A stretch of 64,000 bases of DNA from Kitasatospora albolonga (GTDB lineage Bacteria > Actinomycetota > Actinomycetes > Streptomycetales > Streptomycetaceae), in contig CP020563.1 of assembly GCA_002082585.1 (NCBI GenBank), positions 4,830,001-4,894,000 on the forward strand. The letters are read 5' to 3'. How positions within the stretch are numbered: the first letter of the stretch is position 1; the number at the start of each line of letters is the position of its first letter. Position numbers and translations under genes: made by a program. The notes below the pieces were generated by a model. It did no database searches and was not told where the DNA came from. It was given only the letters and a program-made list of their open reading frames with translations. This document shows, piece after piece, positions 49,252-57,502 of this stretch.

Positions 49252-49263
49252 ATTCGATCGAAT
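49252..49263. promoter_or_regulatory. 12-bp palindrome between terpenoid operon and SpoIIE-like gene
   Basis: ATTCGATCGAAT is a perfect 12-bp palindrome in a locally AT-richer stretch of the divergent intergenic region (49153-49404), 100 nt before the cyclase start. It is a candidate operator for the terpenoid operon or the divergent gene. Confidence 0.4.
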
Positions 49264-49404
49264 GTTCGTCGAAAATGCTCCCTTCGTCAGCGTGCGCTCT
49301 CACACCCCTGCCGCCCACCGGTGGCCGCTCCCGCCGTGCCGGGTGATGCTGGTCCGGCACGTGCCGGTGCTCCGGCACGCCGGAGCCTGAGGGTGGGTGG
49401 ACTC

Positions 49405-51666
49405 GTGTCGTACGCCGATACCCCGGCCGGAGCCGGGAAGGACGGGCCCGCCGCCGCTCTGGACGACACCCTCCTCGACGCGCTCCTCAACGCCCTCTTC
49501 ACCCAGTCCGCCGTGGGCATCTTCGTGCTCGACCCGCAGCTGCGGCTCGTCCGCGCCAACTCGCTCGTCGAGGGCGTCGGGACGGGGGAGTACATCGGGC
49601 TCCGCTTCACCGACGCCTTCCGGCTCGACGACCCGGACGGGTCCGAGCAGCTCATGAAGCGGGTGCTCGCCGGGGAGGGGCCCGTACGCGACCATCTCGT
49701 ACGGGGCCGGCTCCGGCACATCCCCGGGGACCGGACCTTCCTGGTCTCCGCCTACCGCCTCGAAGCCCCCGCAGGAACCGGGGGCCTAGCAGGAACCAAC
49801 GGCCCCACAGGAACCGACGACCCCGCCGGAACCGACGAAACCAACAACCTCAGCAGCCCCAGGGACCCCAGCAGCCTCGCGGGCCCTGGCGGCACCACCC
49901 TCGGCCTGCTGAGCGCGGTCGTCGACGTCACCGAGCGGGAGCGGGCCCGGGCCCGGGAGGCCACGCTGGCCGCCGTGCGGGACGGGGTCGGCGGGTCCCT
50001 GGACGTGGCCGCCACCTGCCGGTCCTTCGTCGATGTGCTGGTGCCGGGGTTCGCGGACCTCGCCGTCATCGAGGTGGTGGACGAGGTCCTGCGCGGCGCC
50101 GACCCGCCCGTGGGGCCGCTGCCGCCCGACACCCCGCTGCGCCGTGCGGCGAGCGGGCAGTGCGCGACCCTGCGGGGCGAGGAGGCCGTCCGGGGCCGCC
50201 CGGTCGGCGGGACCCGCCGCCTCCCGCCCCGTACGCCGTACGCGCTCGCCGTCGCGGACCTGCGGCCCCGGCTCGTCCCGCTCACCGCCGACACCCCGTG
50301 GCTGGATTCCGACCCGGACGGAGCCCGCACCGCCCTCGCCGAAGCCGACGCGCACTCCCTGGTCGTCGTGCCCCTCACCCTGCGGGGAGCCGTCCTCGGC
50401 CTGGTCAGCCTCTACCGCTGCGGGGCCGCCGAGCCCTTCGACGAGGAGGACGTCTCCCTGGCCGCCACGGCGGCCACCCGCGCCGCCCTCGCCATCGACA
50501 ACGCCCGCCGGTACGAGCGCGAGCACGTCATCGCCTCCACCGTCCAGCGGCGCCTCCTCCCGCAGGCCGAACGCCGCCAGGCCGCCGTGGAGACCGCCCA
50601 CGTCCTGCTGCCCGGCCGGGACAGCGGCTGCTGGTTCGACACGATCGCGCTCTCCGGGGCCCGTACGGCACTCGTCGTGGGCGGCGTCGCGGGGGAGGGG
50701 CTCCAGTCGGCGATCGCCATGGGCCAGCTCCGTACGGTCATCCAGGCGCTGGCCGACCTCGACCTGGAGCCGGAAGAGGTCCTGGCCCGCCTCAAGGAGA
50801 CCGCCGACCGCCTCGCCCGCGAACGCGCGGCCCTGCCCCCGAGCGACTCCCTCCAGGGCGAACCGCTGCGGGCGGGATGCGTGTACGGGGTCTACGACCC
50901 GTTCACCCGCACCTGTACGGTCGCCCGCGCCGGGCACCCCGCGCCCCTGATCGTCGGACCCGGCGGAGAGCCGGTCCCCGTCGACGTACCGGAGGGTCCC
51001 GGCCTCTTCGCCGCCGACAGCGCCCTCTTCGCCCCGGCGACCGTCACCCTGGAGGAGGGCAGCGTCCTCGCGTTCTGCACGGCCGAACTCCTCACCGACG
51101 AGCACGCCGGAGAACGCGCGGGGGAGCCCGCCGGGGAACGCATCACGCACGCCCTCGCCGAGGGCGTCCGCGCAGGCCACGGCCTCCAGCAACTGGGCGA
51201 CGACATCGTGTACGCCCTCCCCGACGGCACCCGCTCCGCCGGGGCGGCGCTGCTCCTGGCCCGTACCGGTACGGTCTCCGACCACCGCGTCGCCACCTGG
51301 GACCTCGCCCCGGACCGTACGGCCCCCGCCACCGCCCGCCTGCTCGTCCGCGACCGGCTCCAGGGCTGGGGCCTGGACGAGGACACCGTCGACTCGACCG
51401 AGCTGATCGTCAGCGAACTGGTCACCAACGCCGTCCGCTACGGCACCCCGCCGCTACGGCTGCGCCTCCTCCTGGACACCACCCTCACCTGCGAGGTCCA
51501 CGACGGCTCCACGGCCTCCCCGCACCTGCGCCACGCCCGTACGGTCGACGAGGGCGGCCGGGGCCTGTTCATCGTCTCCCGCCTCGCCGCCCACTGGGGA
51601 GCCCGGCACGGCCCGGACGGCAAGGTGCTCTGGACGGAACAGGAGCTTCCGGGCAGCTCCACCTGA
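49405..51666 (+). CDS. PAS-GAF-SpoIIE(PP2C-like)-HATPase multidomain protein with degenerate phosphatase
   Basis: A 753-aa signalling protein of the Streptomyces RsbU/OsaC type. An N-terminal PAS domain (TQSAVGIFVLDPQLRLVRAN), a Thr/Gly/Asn-rich insert (~125-160), a GAF domain (~190-365), a SpoIIE PP2C-like domain and a C-terminal HATPase (ELIVSELVTNAVRYG ... DEGGRGLFIVSRLA) are in order. In the PP2C part GDWFD is GCWFD, VGDVxGHG is VGGVAGEG and YTDGLVE is CTAELLT, so most metal-binding Asp residues are gone. It probably works as a sensor/anti-sigma ATPase without phosphatase activity. GTG 49405 fits the GAGGGTGGG site; GTG 49393 is possible. Confidence 0.85.
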   Translation: MSYADTPAGAGKDGPAAALDDTLLDALLNALFTQSAVGIFVLDPQLRLVRANSLVEGVGTGEYIGLRFTDAFRLDDPDGSEQLMKRVLAGEGPVRDHLVRGRLRHIPGDRTFLVSAYRLEAPAGTGGLAGTNGPTGTDDPAGTDETNNLSSPRDPSSLAGPGGTTLGLLSAVVDVTERERARAREATLAAVRDGVGGSLDVAATCRSFVDVLVPGFADLAVIEVVDEVLRGADPPVGPLPPDTPLRRAASGQCATLRGEEAVRGRPVGGTRRLPPRTPYALAVADLRPRLVPLTADTPWLDSDPDGARTALAEADAHSLVVVPLTLRGAVLGLVSLYRCGAAEPFDEEDVSLAATAATRAALAIDNARRYEREHVIASTVQRRLLPQAERRQAAVETAHVLLPGRDSGCWFDTIALSGARTALVVGGVAGEGLQSAIAMGQLRTVIQALADLDLEPEEVLARLKETADRLARERAALPPSDSLQGEPLRAGCVYGVYDPFTRTCTVARAGHPAPLIVGPGGEPVPVDVPEGPGLFAADSALFAPATVTLEEGSVLAFCTAELLTDEHAGERAGEPAGERITHALAEGVRAGHGLQQLGDDIVYALPDGTRSAGAALLLARTGTVSDHRVATWDLAPDRTAPATARLLVRDRLQGWGLDEDTVDSTELIVSELVTNAVRYGTPPLRLRLLLDTTLTCEVHDGSTASPHLRHARTVDEGGRGLFIVSRLAAHWGARHGPDGKVLWTEQELPGSST

Positions 51667-51670
51667 GCCC

Positions 51671-52591
51671 TTATGACGCTGGTGCCGTCAGACGGCGCAG
51701 GGCCGCGTGCGCGGGCGGCCCCCAGGTGGCCTTCCCGCCGGGGCGGCCGTGGACGCCCGCGTCGCCGATGAGGATGCCGCTGAGCGCTTGCAGCACCGCC
51801 CAGCCACGGCCGCGGCGGAGAGTGGCGGGGTCGGCGGCCGGGCGGTAGGCGGCGCGGAAACGGTCGGCGGCCCCGTCCGGCAGCAGCACCCAGGCAGCGG
51901 CGAGATCGCAGGCGGGATCGCCCGCGCAGAGGTCCCCGAAGTCGATCACACCGCAGAAAGTCCCGTCCTCGGTGAGGATGTTGGCGGGATGCAGGTCGCC
52001 GTGGAGCCAGAGCGCCGGACCTGCCCAGTCCGGCGCGGCGACGGCGTCCTCCCAGACCGCGCGGACGGCGTCCGGCTCGGTGACCAGCCCCCGTTCGACG
52101 GCCGAGGCGAGCTGCCGGGCGAAGCCTTCGGCGAGTGCGGCCAGCGGCCCGCCGCGCCCGTACGCACCGACCGGCGCGGCGGCGGGCGCGGGCTGATGAA
52201 GGGCCGTCAGGAAGGTCCCCAGCGCCTCGGCCGCCTCCACCGGACGCGTGGCCGGGGCACGGTCGGCGGGCGCGCCGGGCACCCAGGTGGCGACGGTCCA
52301 GGGCCGCGGGAAGGCGTTGGAGGGTTCGCCGAGGCGCTGGGGGACGGGCACCGGCAGCGGCAGGCGCGGGGCGAGGCCGGGCAGCCAGGCGTGCTCCTTG
52401 AGCAGGAGCGCGTCGGCGCCCTCGGTCGCCCAGGGCAGCCGTACGGCGAGGTCGTCGCCGAGCCGCCACAGCTGGTTGTCCCACCCGCGCGCACCGAGCG
52501 ACACGGGGAGACCCGCCAGGTCGGGGTGCTGATCGCGCAGCAGCTCCCGGACCAGCTCGGCGGTGATCTCCGTCTGGGTGTGGGTCGTCAT
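51671..52591 (-). CDS. Aminoglycoside-phosphotransferase-fold small-molecule kinase
   Basis: A 306-aa APH-family kinase. The nucleotide-binding N-lobe is GARGWDNQLWRLGDDLAVRLPW, the Brenner catalytic loop is WLHGDLHPANIL and the metal-binding DFGD equivalent is CGVIDFGDLCAGDPACDLA. Such enzymes phosphorylate antibiotics (including macrolides and aminoglycosides) or metabolites; the APH family in Streptomyces is large and substrates are rarely predictable. It converges with the SpoIIE-like gene only 4 nt away. The ATG at 52591 gives family length. Confidence 0.85.
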   Translation of the reverse strand: MTTHTQTEITAELVRELLRDQHPDLAGLPVSLGARGWDNQLWRLGDDLAVRLPWATEGADALLLKEHAWLPGLAPRLPLPVPVPQRLGEPSNAFPRPWTVATWVPGAPADRAPATRPVEAAEALGTFLTALHQPAPAAAPVGAYGRGGPLAALAEGFARQLASAVERGLVTEPDAVRAVWEDAVAAPDWAGPALWLHGDLHPANILTEDGTFCGVIDFGDLCAGDPACDLAAAWVLLPDGAADRFRAAYRPAADPATLRRGRGWAVLQALSGILIGDAGVHGRPGGKATWGPPAHAALRRLTAPAS

Positions 52592-52701
52592 GCGGAACAA
52601 CGGTAGTGGGCGGGTGGCGACGGCACCGGTCGTGGTGCCAAAGGGAGTTGGGGGCGTGTACGGGGCGTACGCGCGCATACATCCGCTTCTGGGTTCCCTG
52701 G

Positions 52702-52745
52702 CTTCCGGCTTCAGGGCTTCCGGCTTCCGGGCTCCTGTTCCTCGG
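52702..52745. repeat. Short GGCTTCCGGCTTC tandem repeat
   Basis: A roughly 15-bp unit, GGCTTCCGGCTTCAG then GGCTTCCGGCTTCCG, is followed by a decayed GGCTCC copy. It lies in the 201-nt gap between the APH and HAD genes. No gene is seen there. Confidence 0.5.
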
Positions 52746-52792
52746 GGCTCCCGCTCCCGCCCACCCCCCGTCTCCCGCCCCCAGGTCCGCGC

Positions 52793-53599
52793 TCAGCCGA
52801 ACAACCGCTCCAGGACCGCCGCCACCCCGTCCTCCGCGTTCGTCGACGTCACCTCGTCGGCCGCCGCCCGCAGTTCGTCGTGAGCGTTGCCCATGGCCAC
52901 CCGGTGGCCCGAGCGGCGGAACATCGGCAGGTCGTTGGGCATGTCCCCGAATGCGACCGTCCGCTCCGCCCCGATCCCCAGCAGCTCGGCCGCCGCCGCG
53001 ATGCCCGTGCCCTTGTCCACCCCGTACGGAGCCAGCTCGACCGTGCCCGGACCCGCCATGGTGACGCTCGCCAGATCGCCCACGGCCGCGCGGGCGACGG
53101 CGGTCAGCGCGTCGTCGCCCAGCTCCGGGTGGCGGACCAGCACCTTGATGACCGGCCGCTCCCACAGGGCGTCCCGGGAATCCACGCGGACGGCGGGGAG
53201 CGTCGGGTTCGGCATCCGGTAACCGTTCTCGGTCAGCGTGACGCCGTCCACCCCGTCCTGGTCCACGGCCGCGAACACCGCCCCGACCTCCGCCTCGATC
53301 TTGCCGAGCGCGGTGTCGGCGGCCTCCCGGTCCAGGGTGACCGAACGCAGGAGCCGCGCGCTTTCGGCGTCGTACAGCTGGGTGCCCTGGCCGCACACCA
53401 CGGGCCCGGAGTACGCCAGGTCCGCGAGCAGCGCCCGTATCCCCGGGACGGGCCGCCCGGTGACGATCAGGTGCCGGGCACCCCGGGAGGCGGCGAGGGC
53501 GAGCGCGGCGCGGGAACGGGCGCTCACGGTGTTGTCGGGGCGCAGGAGGGTGCCGTCCAGGTCGGTGGCGACGAGGGCATATGCGGGTGGCGTGGGCAT
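52793..53599 (-). CDS. HAD-superfamily Cof-type phosphatase
   Basis: A 268-aa cytoplasmic phosphatase. Motif I is VATDLDGTLLRPDNTV (nucleophile D13, acid D15), motif II is LIVTGRP, the Lys of motif III is likely in PVIKVLV or GVDKGTGI, and motif IV is VAFGDMPNDLPMF. The C2B cap between motifs II and III places it in the Cof/IIB group, which dephosphorylates sugar phosphates, FMN, PLP and similar metabolites. It has no obvious functional partner next door. Confidence 0.88.
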   Translation of the reverse strand: MPTPPAYALVATDLDGTLLRPDNTVSARSRAALALAASRGARHLIVTGRPVPGIRALLADLAYSGPVVCGQGTQLYDAESARLLRSVTLDREAADTALGKIEAEVGAVFAAVDQDGVDGVTLTENGYRMPNPTLPAVRVDSRDALWERPVIKVLVRHPELGDDALTAVARAAVGDLASVTMAGPGTVELAPYGVDKGTGIAAAAELLGIGAERTVAFGDMPNDLPMFRRSGHRVAMGNAHDELRAAADEVTSTNAEDGVAAVLERLFG

Positions 53600-53671
53600 G
53601 GGGCACAGCCTAGAAGGGCCTGGATGGCCGCTTGCGCGGGAGGGGAGAGTCCGGTAGAGGGGCCGCCGCCC

Positions 53672-53836
53672 TCACCCCTTCACCGGCAGCCGCAGAGCCG
53701 ACCTGACCTTCCACCAGGCCCGGCGGACGGCGGAGGTGGAGGCGGAGTAGGTGACGGGGCGCCCGCGTTCATGACCGGCCTGCCGGTCCAGGGGACGGCC
53801 CTCACGGGGATGGCGTTCCTCGGGGGTGGGGGCCAT
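53672..53836 (-). CDS. Small basic hypothetical protein (54 aa)
   Basis: A 54-aa ORF, MAPTPEERHPREGRPLDRQA at the start and RRAWWKVRSALRLPVKG at the end. AGGAGG lies 4 nt before the ATG and almost every codon ends in G or C, which supports a real gene. The C-terminal third could be an amphipathic, Trp/Arg-rich membrane-binding helix. It sits alone in the 357-nt gap between the HAD gene and an XRE gene on the same strand. No family recognised; function unknown. Confidence 0.55.
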   Translation of the reverse strand: MAPTPEERHPREGRPLDRQAGHERGRPVTYSASTSAVRRAWWKVRSALRLPVKG

Positions 53837-53956
53837 GAGTCCTCCTGCGGTGGGCTGAAGCCGGGTCGGCGGGAGCGCCTGAGCGGAGTATGCCCGACGT
53901 CGTGTGCGGGGAGACCGGGAGACCGGCGAAGGCGCCGCCGTGCCCGAGCCGGCGGT

Positions 53957-54892
53957 TCAGGGCGGTGTCGCGGAGAAGCAGCGGCGTCCGTCCTTCCGGA
54001 CCAGGCATGCCTGAACACGGTCGAGGGCCTTCTCGGGTGCAGCGGCCATGGAGGTCGACACGGAACCCGTCTCGTCGAACTCGTCCTGAACGACGGCATG
54101 GTGGGCACGGCCCCCCGGTGCCAGGATCTCCACCCGGTCTCCCGCCACGCCCCGGTCGATACGGGCCCACACCGTCTCGCACACCTCGGAGCGGCGGATC
54201 TTGACGACTGTGCCCGCGAACCGGTGTTCCCCCAGCTCGACGGGGGGTGTCCTGGCCGTCGAACAGTCCTGGTCCTCGGCGTTCTTTCCCTCGCAGGAAG
54301 CCCCGTGGCAGCCGACGCTCGGGATGGTGAGGCCGGTGGTCGAGGCATGGTCCTCGGCCGGGCGGTCGCCGGAAGGGAGCAGGGCGATCAGCAGTCCGGC
54401 GGCCAGTGCGGCCGCACCGCCGAGGGCGGCCGCGTGGAGCCAGGGGAAGGGCGGGCGGGTTCGTCGCGGGTCGACGGGTGGGGCCGTCGTCCTCCCCGGC
54501 GTGTGCCTCGGGGCGTCCTGGCGGTGGGCGGCCCGCTTTCCGGGCCGCACGCTCGGGCAGTCGCGGCCACTCCACGCGTTCTCCGCCAACTCCCATAACG
54601 CGATGGGGCGTTGTTCTTCCCGCCCGGCCAAGGCGCACAGTCGCTCGACGGCGTCCCGGGGAGGCATGGCCCTCGCGTTGAGGTAGCGGTCCCATGAGGA
54701 CTTGCTGTAAGGAGTCCTGGCCGCCAGCCCCACCAGGCTCAGCCCTGTGGCGGCACGCAACTCACGGAGGGTCGCGGCGAGACGGAGACACTCCGCGGGC
54801 AGTTCCCGGGGCTCCCGCTCGCCCCGGGCCCCGGACGGACCGCCTCGGGCGCTCCGGGCGCTCCGGTCATCCCGGTCACCCCGGTTGCTCAT
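53957..54892 (-). CDS. XRE-type HTH membrane protein with DUF2690
   Basis: A 311-aa protein. An XRE-like helix-turn-helix is at about 30-95 (LRELRAATGLSLVGLAARTPYSKSSWDRYL). A Pro/Arg linker leads to one transmembrane helix at about 172-195 (AALGGAAALAAGLLIALL). The extracytoplasmic DUF2690 domain has paired Cys motifs (GCHGASCEGKNAEDQDC ... CETVWARI). It is thus a putative one-component membrane regulator with a cytoplasmic DNA-binding head. Its ATG overlaps the stop of the preceding XRE gene by 4 nt. Confidence 0.83.
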   Translation of the reverse strand: MSNRGDRDDRSARSARGGPSGARGEREPRELPAECLRLAATLRELRAATGLSLVGLAARTPYSKSSWDRYLNARAMPPRDAVERLCALAGREEQRPIALWELAENAWSGRDCPSVRPGKRAAHRQDAPRHTPGRTTAPPVDPRRTRPPFPWLHAAALGGAAALAAGLLIALLPSGDRPAEDHASTTGLTIPSVGCHGASCEGKNAEDQDCSTARTPPVELGEHRFAGTVVKIRRSEVCETVWARIDRGVAGDRVEILAPGGRAHHAVVQDEFDETGSVSTSMAAAPEKALDRVQACLVRKDGRRCFSATPP

Positions 54893-55761
54893 GTCCGCAG
54901 GGCCTTCCAGGTGTCCGGACCGACGATCCCGTCCACAGCGATGCGCGCCCGGTCCTGGAGGCGCCTCGCCGCGCGCTCGGTGTTCCTGCCGAAGGACCCG
55001 TCGACGACCCCGGGCGCGATGCCGTGGTAGGCCAGCAGGCACTGCGCTTCCACCACCGACCAGCGGGAGGCGTCCTGCTGGATCATCTCCGTGTGCGTAC
55101 GGCTGTAGCCTGCGTACAACAGACCGTCACCGGAATCCTTCTGGACCTCGCAGGCGTATTCCTTGCCGGGCTCGTACACGAACTCCCCCAGAACCGGATG
55201 GGCCGGACCGGTGTACGGCTTCCGGTTCCCGCCCTCCGCGTCCACCACGGCCCGCGATGCGTTCTCCCAGGGTGCGAGCAGCAGCAGGCCGATCATCATG
55301 GCCAGGGCCGTGGTGACGCTGGTGAGCACGATGGCCGCCCACGGAACCGGCTGGTGTACGCGGGTGGTTGGCGTGCCCAGCTCGCTCTGCGGGTCCGCCG
55401 CGCCAGCTGTGACCAGTGGTTCCGATTCCGGTTCCGTTTCCCTTTCCGGCGGTTCCTGCGCTTCCTGTGTCCCCTGCGCCTCCTGCGTTTCCCCGCCCCC
55501 TTCCCGGGCCGCCGCCAGCTCCCGCAGTTCCACGAGGGGCGCGGGCTGCGTGCCACATGCCTGCGCGAGCAGTTCGACAGCCTTCTTCGGAGGTGTCACC
55601 CGACCGTTGAGGTAGCGGTCCCAGGAGGACTTGCTGACTCCGGTACGGGCGGCGAGGGCCGCGATGCTCAGTCCGCTGCGGTCCTTGTGCTCGCGCAGCA
55701 GCACGACGAGTTGCCGCAGCTGCGGATCGAGTGAGTCGGGTAACTGCTTCCAGCGAGACAT
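54889..55761 (-). CDS. XRE-type HTH membrane protein with peptidoglycan-binding domain
   Basis: A 290-aa protein. A helix-turn-helix occupies about 15-70 (LVVLLREHKDRSGLSIAALAARTGVSKSSWDRYL), then comes a Glu/Gln-rich linker, a transmembrane helix around 145-168 (AAIVLTSVTTALAMMIGLLLLA), and an external domain ending in a peptidoglycan-binding-1 repeat (VVEAQCLLAYHGIAPGVVDGSFGRNTERAARRLQ). The layout suggests a cell-wall-sensing transcription regulator. The HTH closely resembles that of the next gene, to which it is translationally coupled. Confidence 0.85.
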   Translation of the reverse strand: MSRWKQLPDSLDPQLRQLVVLLREHKDRSGLSIAALAARTGVSKSSWDRYLNGRVTPPKKAVELLAQACGTQPAPLVELRELAAAREGGGETQEAQGTQEAQEPPERETEPESEPLVTAGAADPQSELGTPTTRVHQPVPWAAIVLTSVTTALAMMIGLLLLAPWENASRAVVDAEGGNRKPYTGPAHPVLGEFVYEPGKEYACEVQKDSGDGLLYAGYSRTHTEMIQQDASRWSVVEAQCLLAYHGIAPGVVDGSFGRNTERAARRLQDRARIAVDGIVGPDTWKALRT

Positions 55762-56158
55762 GTCAACCCCCGGCTTGTCCTGCGACTGGCGTCAGGATGG
55801 CAGAGCCCGTGTGCCCGAAGCACGGGGTTCGCCGCGTGTCCCGGCCTTCTGCTGCGTCGGCATCGGCTACCTCGGCTCCCCCGCGGAGCAGCCCGCGATC
55901 CACCACGGCGATCCGACCCGTCGCTCCGCCCCAATGTCCCGCTCAGACCCCACCAGGGATGCCATCCCCGCAGGTCAACCCGGGTCACTTCCCGTGATCG
56001 CCCCACTTGCCCGACTGCTCTGGCGAGCGGGTTCGGGTGCGGCACATCCTCTGATGGACGCGGTCGGCGCCGGGACGTCCCGAACAGCGGGACCGCGTTC
56101 GTACGACCACCGACAGGACAGGGGGCGCCCGCGTCCCATGAACGGGGAAAGGATCACC
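55762..56158. other. Intergenic region, 397 nt
   Basis: Divergent promoter region between the XRE-PG-binding gene and a secreted-protein gene. CCCGTG (55806-55811) can pair with CACGGG (55821-55826) close to the XRE start. No further gene or clear promoter hexamers are seen. Confidence 0.45.
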
Positions 56159-56584
56159 ATGACCCTTCGCAGGAAACTCGTCAGCCTCGCCGCGACCGGA
56201 GTACTCGTCGGCGGCGGCCTGGTCGCCGCCACCACCAGTGCCGGGGCGGCCTCACCGGGCGACGTGTCCGCGCAGTCCTGCTACGGCAGCGCCAAGAGCT
56301 ACACGAAGAAGACGAACTACCACCTGGTTCCCCTTCCGAGCCAGACGCCGCAGTTCTTCACGACGACGAGCAACTGCTCCGACATCAACATCAAGACGAA
56401 CAGCAACCGCAGCGTCAAGGTCTGCTTCTACACCAGCAGCGGCGCCCTCAACTACTGCCAGGCGGACTACAAGTCGGCCAAGAACGGCGTGTGGAAGGTG
56501 ATCGCCACCAACGTCAAGAACAACGTCAAGTTCCGCTTCTACTTCTCGACCACCAGCGCCGCCACCGGTACGTACGCGGCCTGA
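56159..56584 (+). CDS. Small secreted protein (141 aa)
   Basis: An unrecognised exported protein. The signal peptide has basic residues (MTLRRKL), a hydrophobic core and an Ala-rich cleavage region ([11 protein letters not shown], near residue 30). The mature ~110 residues are rich in Ser, Thr, Asn and Lys with four Cys (QSCYGS, SNCSDI, KVCFYTS, NYCQAD), compatible with two disulfides and a small beta-rich fold. GAAAGGA lies 6 nt before the ATG at 56159; an earlier ATG at 56138 would add seven residues. The lack of neighbours on this strand suggests a monocistronic gene. Confidence 0.72.
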   Translation: MTLRRKLVSLAATGVLVGGGLVAATTSAGAASPGDVSAQSCYGSAKSYTKKTNYHLVPLPSQTPQFFTTTSNCSDINIKTNSNRSVKVCFYTSSGALNYCQADYKSAKNGVWKVIATNVKNNVKFRFYFSTTSAATGTYAA

Positions 56585-56640
56585 TCGGCTCCTTCCGGGA
56601 GGTCGCGGGGGTCCTCGGACTCTCGCGGCCTCTTCGGGCT

Positions 56641-56662
56641 TGGCGCCGGACACCCGGCGCCA
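56641..56662. terminator. Bidirectional terminator
   Basis: TGGCGCCGG (56641-56649), ACAC loop, CCGGCGCCA (56654-56662), extended outward by GGGC/GCCC with one wobble. It lies between convergent genes. Confidence 0.65.
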
Positions 56663-56719
56663 GGCCCGCCCACCTGCCGCGATCCGGCGGGTCGAGAACA
56701 GCGACAAGGTCCACGGCCC

Positions 56720-57196
56720 TTATGAGCCGGGCTGCCGGGTGGGGCAGGGCAAGCCGGGCTCGCTGCGGTTCGGGGAGCAGGTCACCAGGGCGACGGAGTG
56801 GAAGACCGTGCCCCGCAGATAGTGGCCGAGGGACACGTCCCCGCCCCAGGCGAGCCGTTCGACCGCCGCTCCGACCAGGAGGACCAGTCTGGTGGCCTCC
56901 CGGTCGTGTGCGGAGGCGAACCGGGGCGCGAAATCGGTGAGTTGCCTGCCCAGCCAGGCGCCGGCCTCCTTCGGCTCCTCCCAGGTTCCCTGGACCGCCG
57001 AGGCCGGTTTCATGAGCCAGTGGGCTGTCTGGACCGGCGGTACGTCGGAGGCGGGGAACACGGCCACCGCTTCCCTGTACCGCTCGTGCACTTCCTGCTC
57101 GCTGGTCGCCGTCGGGGCCTGGCCCGGGGGCCTGCGGGTGCTCTCCTTGTCGAACGTCCGCTTCTCCCCGAGCCAGGTGTAACCGTGGTGGTGCAC
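56720..57196 (-). CDS. Hypothetical protein, last gene of XRE/DUF397 operon (158 aa)
   Basis: A 158-aa cytoplasmic protein without a recognised domain. The most structured-looking part is RLVLLVGAAVERLAWGGDVSLGHYLRGTVFHSVALVTC (residues ~105-142 in pieces), a helical pattern I have seen in proteins next to XRE-DUF397 genes. It starts with GTG six nucleotides after the DUF397 stop, so it belongs to the same transcript. Possibly an accessory factor of the regulator; no function assigned. Confidence 0.6.
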   Translation of the reverse strand: MHHHGYTWLGEKRTFDKESTRRPPGQAPTATSEQEVHERYREAVAVFPASDVPPVQTAHWLMKPASAVQGTWEEPKEAGAWLGRQLTDFAPRFASAHDREATRLVLLVGAAVERLAWGGDVSLGHYLRGTVFHSVALVTCSPNRSEPGLPCPTRQPGS

Positions 57197-57202
57197 GGCG
57201 GC

Positions 57203-57427
57203 TCAGGCGGAGAGGCCGAAGCGGGAGGGGTCGATGCCCGCCGCGTCCAGCTCCGCCGTGGTGAACCGCAACGGCTCGGCGCCCGGGCGCTTGCTGTCGC
57301 CGACGGCCCACGCGTCCGGCCCGATCCGCGCGAGCGTCACGCATGTCTCGCCGTCGGGGTGGGTGTTACCGCCGCATGCCTTCGAGAACGCGGCTCCACG
57401 GATGGGGATCTCGTACAGGTCGGGCAT
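57203..57427 (-). CDS. DUF397 family protein (divergent form)
   Basis: A 74-aa DUF397-type protein: LYEIPIRGAAFSKACGGN corresponds to the usual TSSYSxxxGxCVEVA segment, then ETCVTLARIGPDAWAVGDSK and LRFTTAELDAAGIDPSRFG. The central pattern of a short Cys-containing strand followed by VxDSK is the family hallmark. AAAGGGA precedes the ATG at 57427. It lies 75 nt downstream of an XRE/DUF5753 gene, the expected partner. Confidence 0.75.
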   Translation of the reverse strand: MPDLYEIPIRGAAFSKACGGNTHPDGETCVTLARIGPDAWAVGDSKRPGAEPLRFTTAELDAAGIDPSRFGLSA

Positions 57428-57502
57428 ATCTTTTCCCTTTCTGGGCTGTCGGCGTATTCGTTTCCCGCCGGTAGTCATGGTGTGCAGAAAGGGGGGCGAT
57501 TT

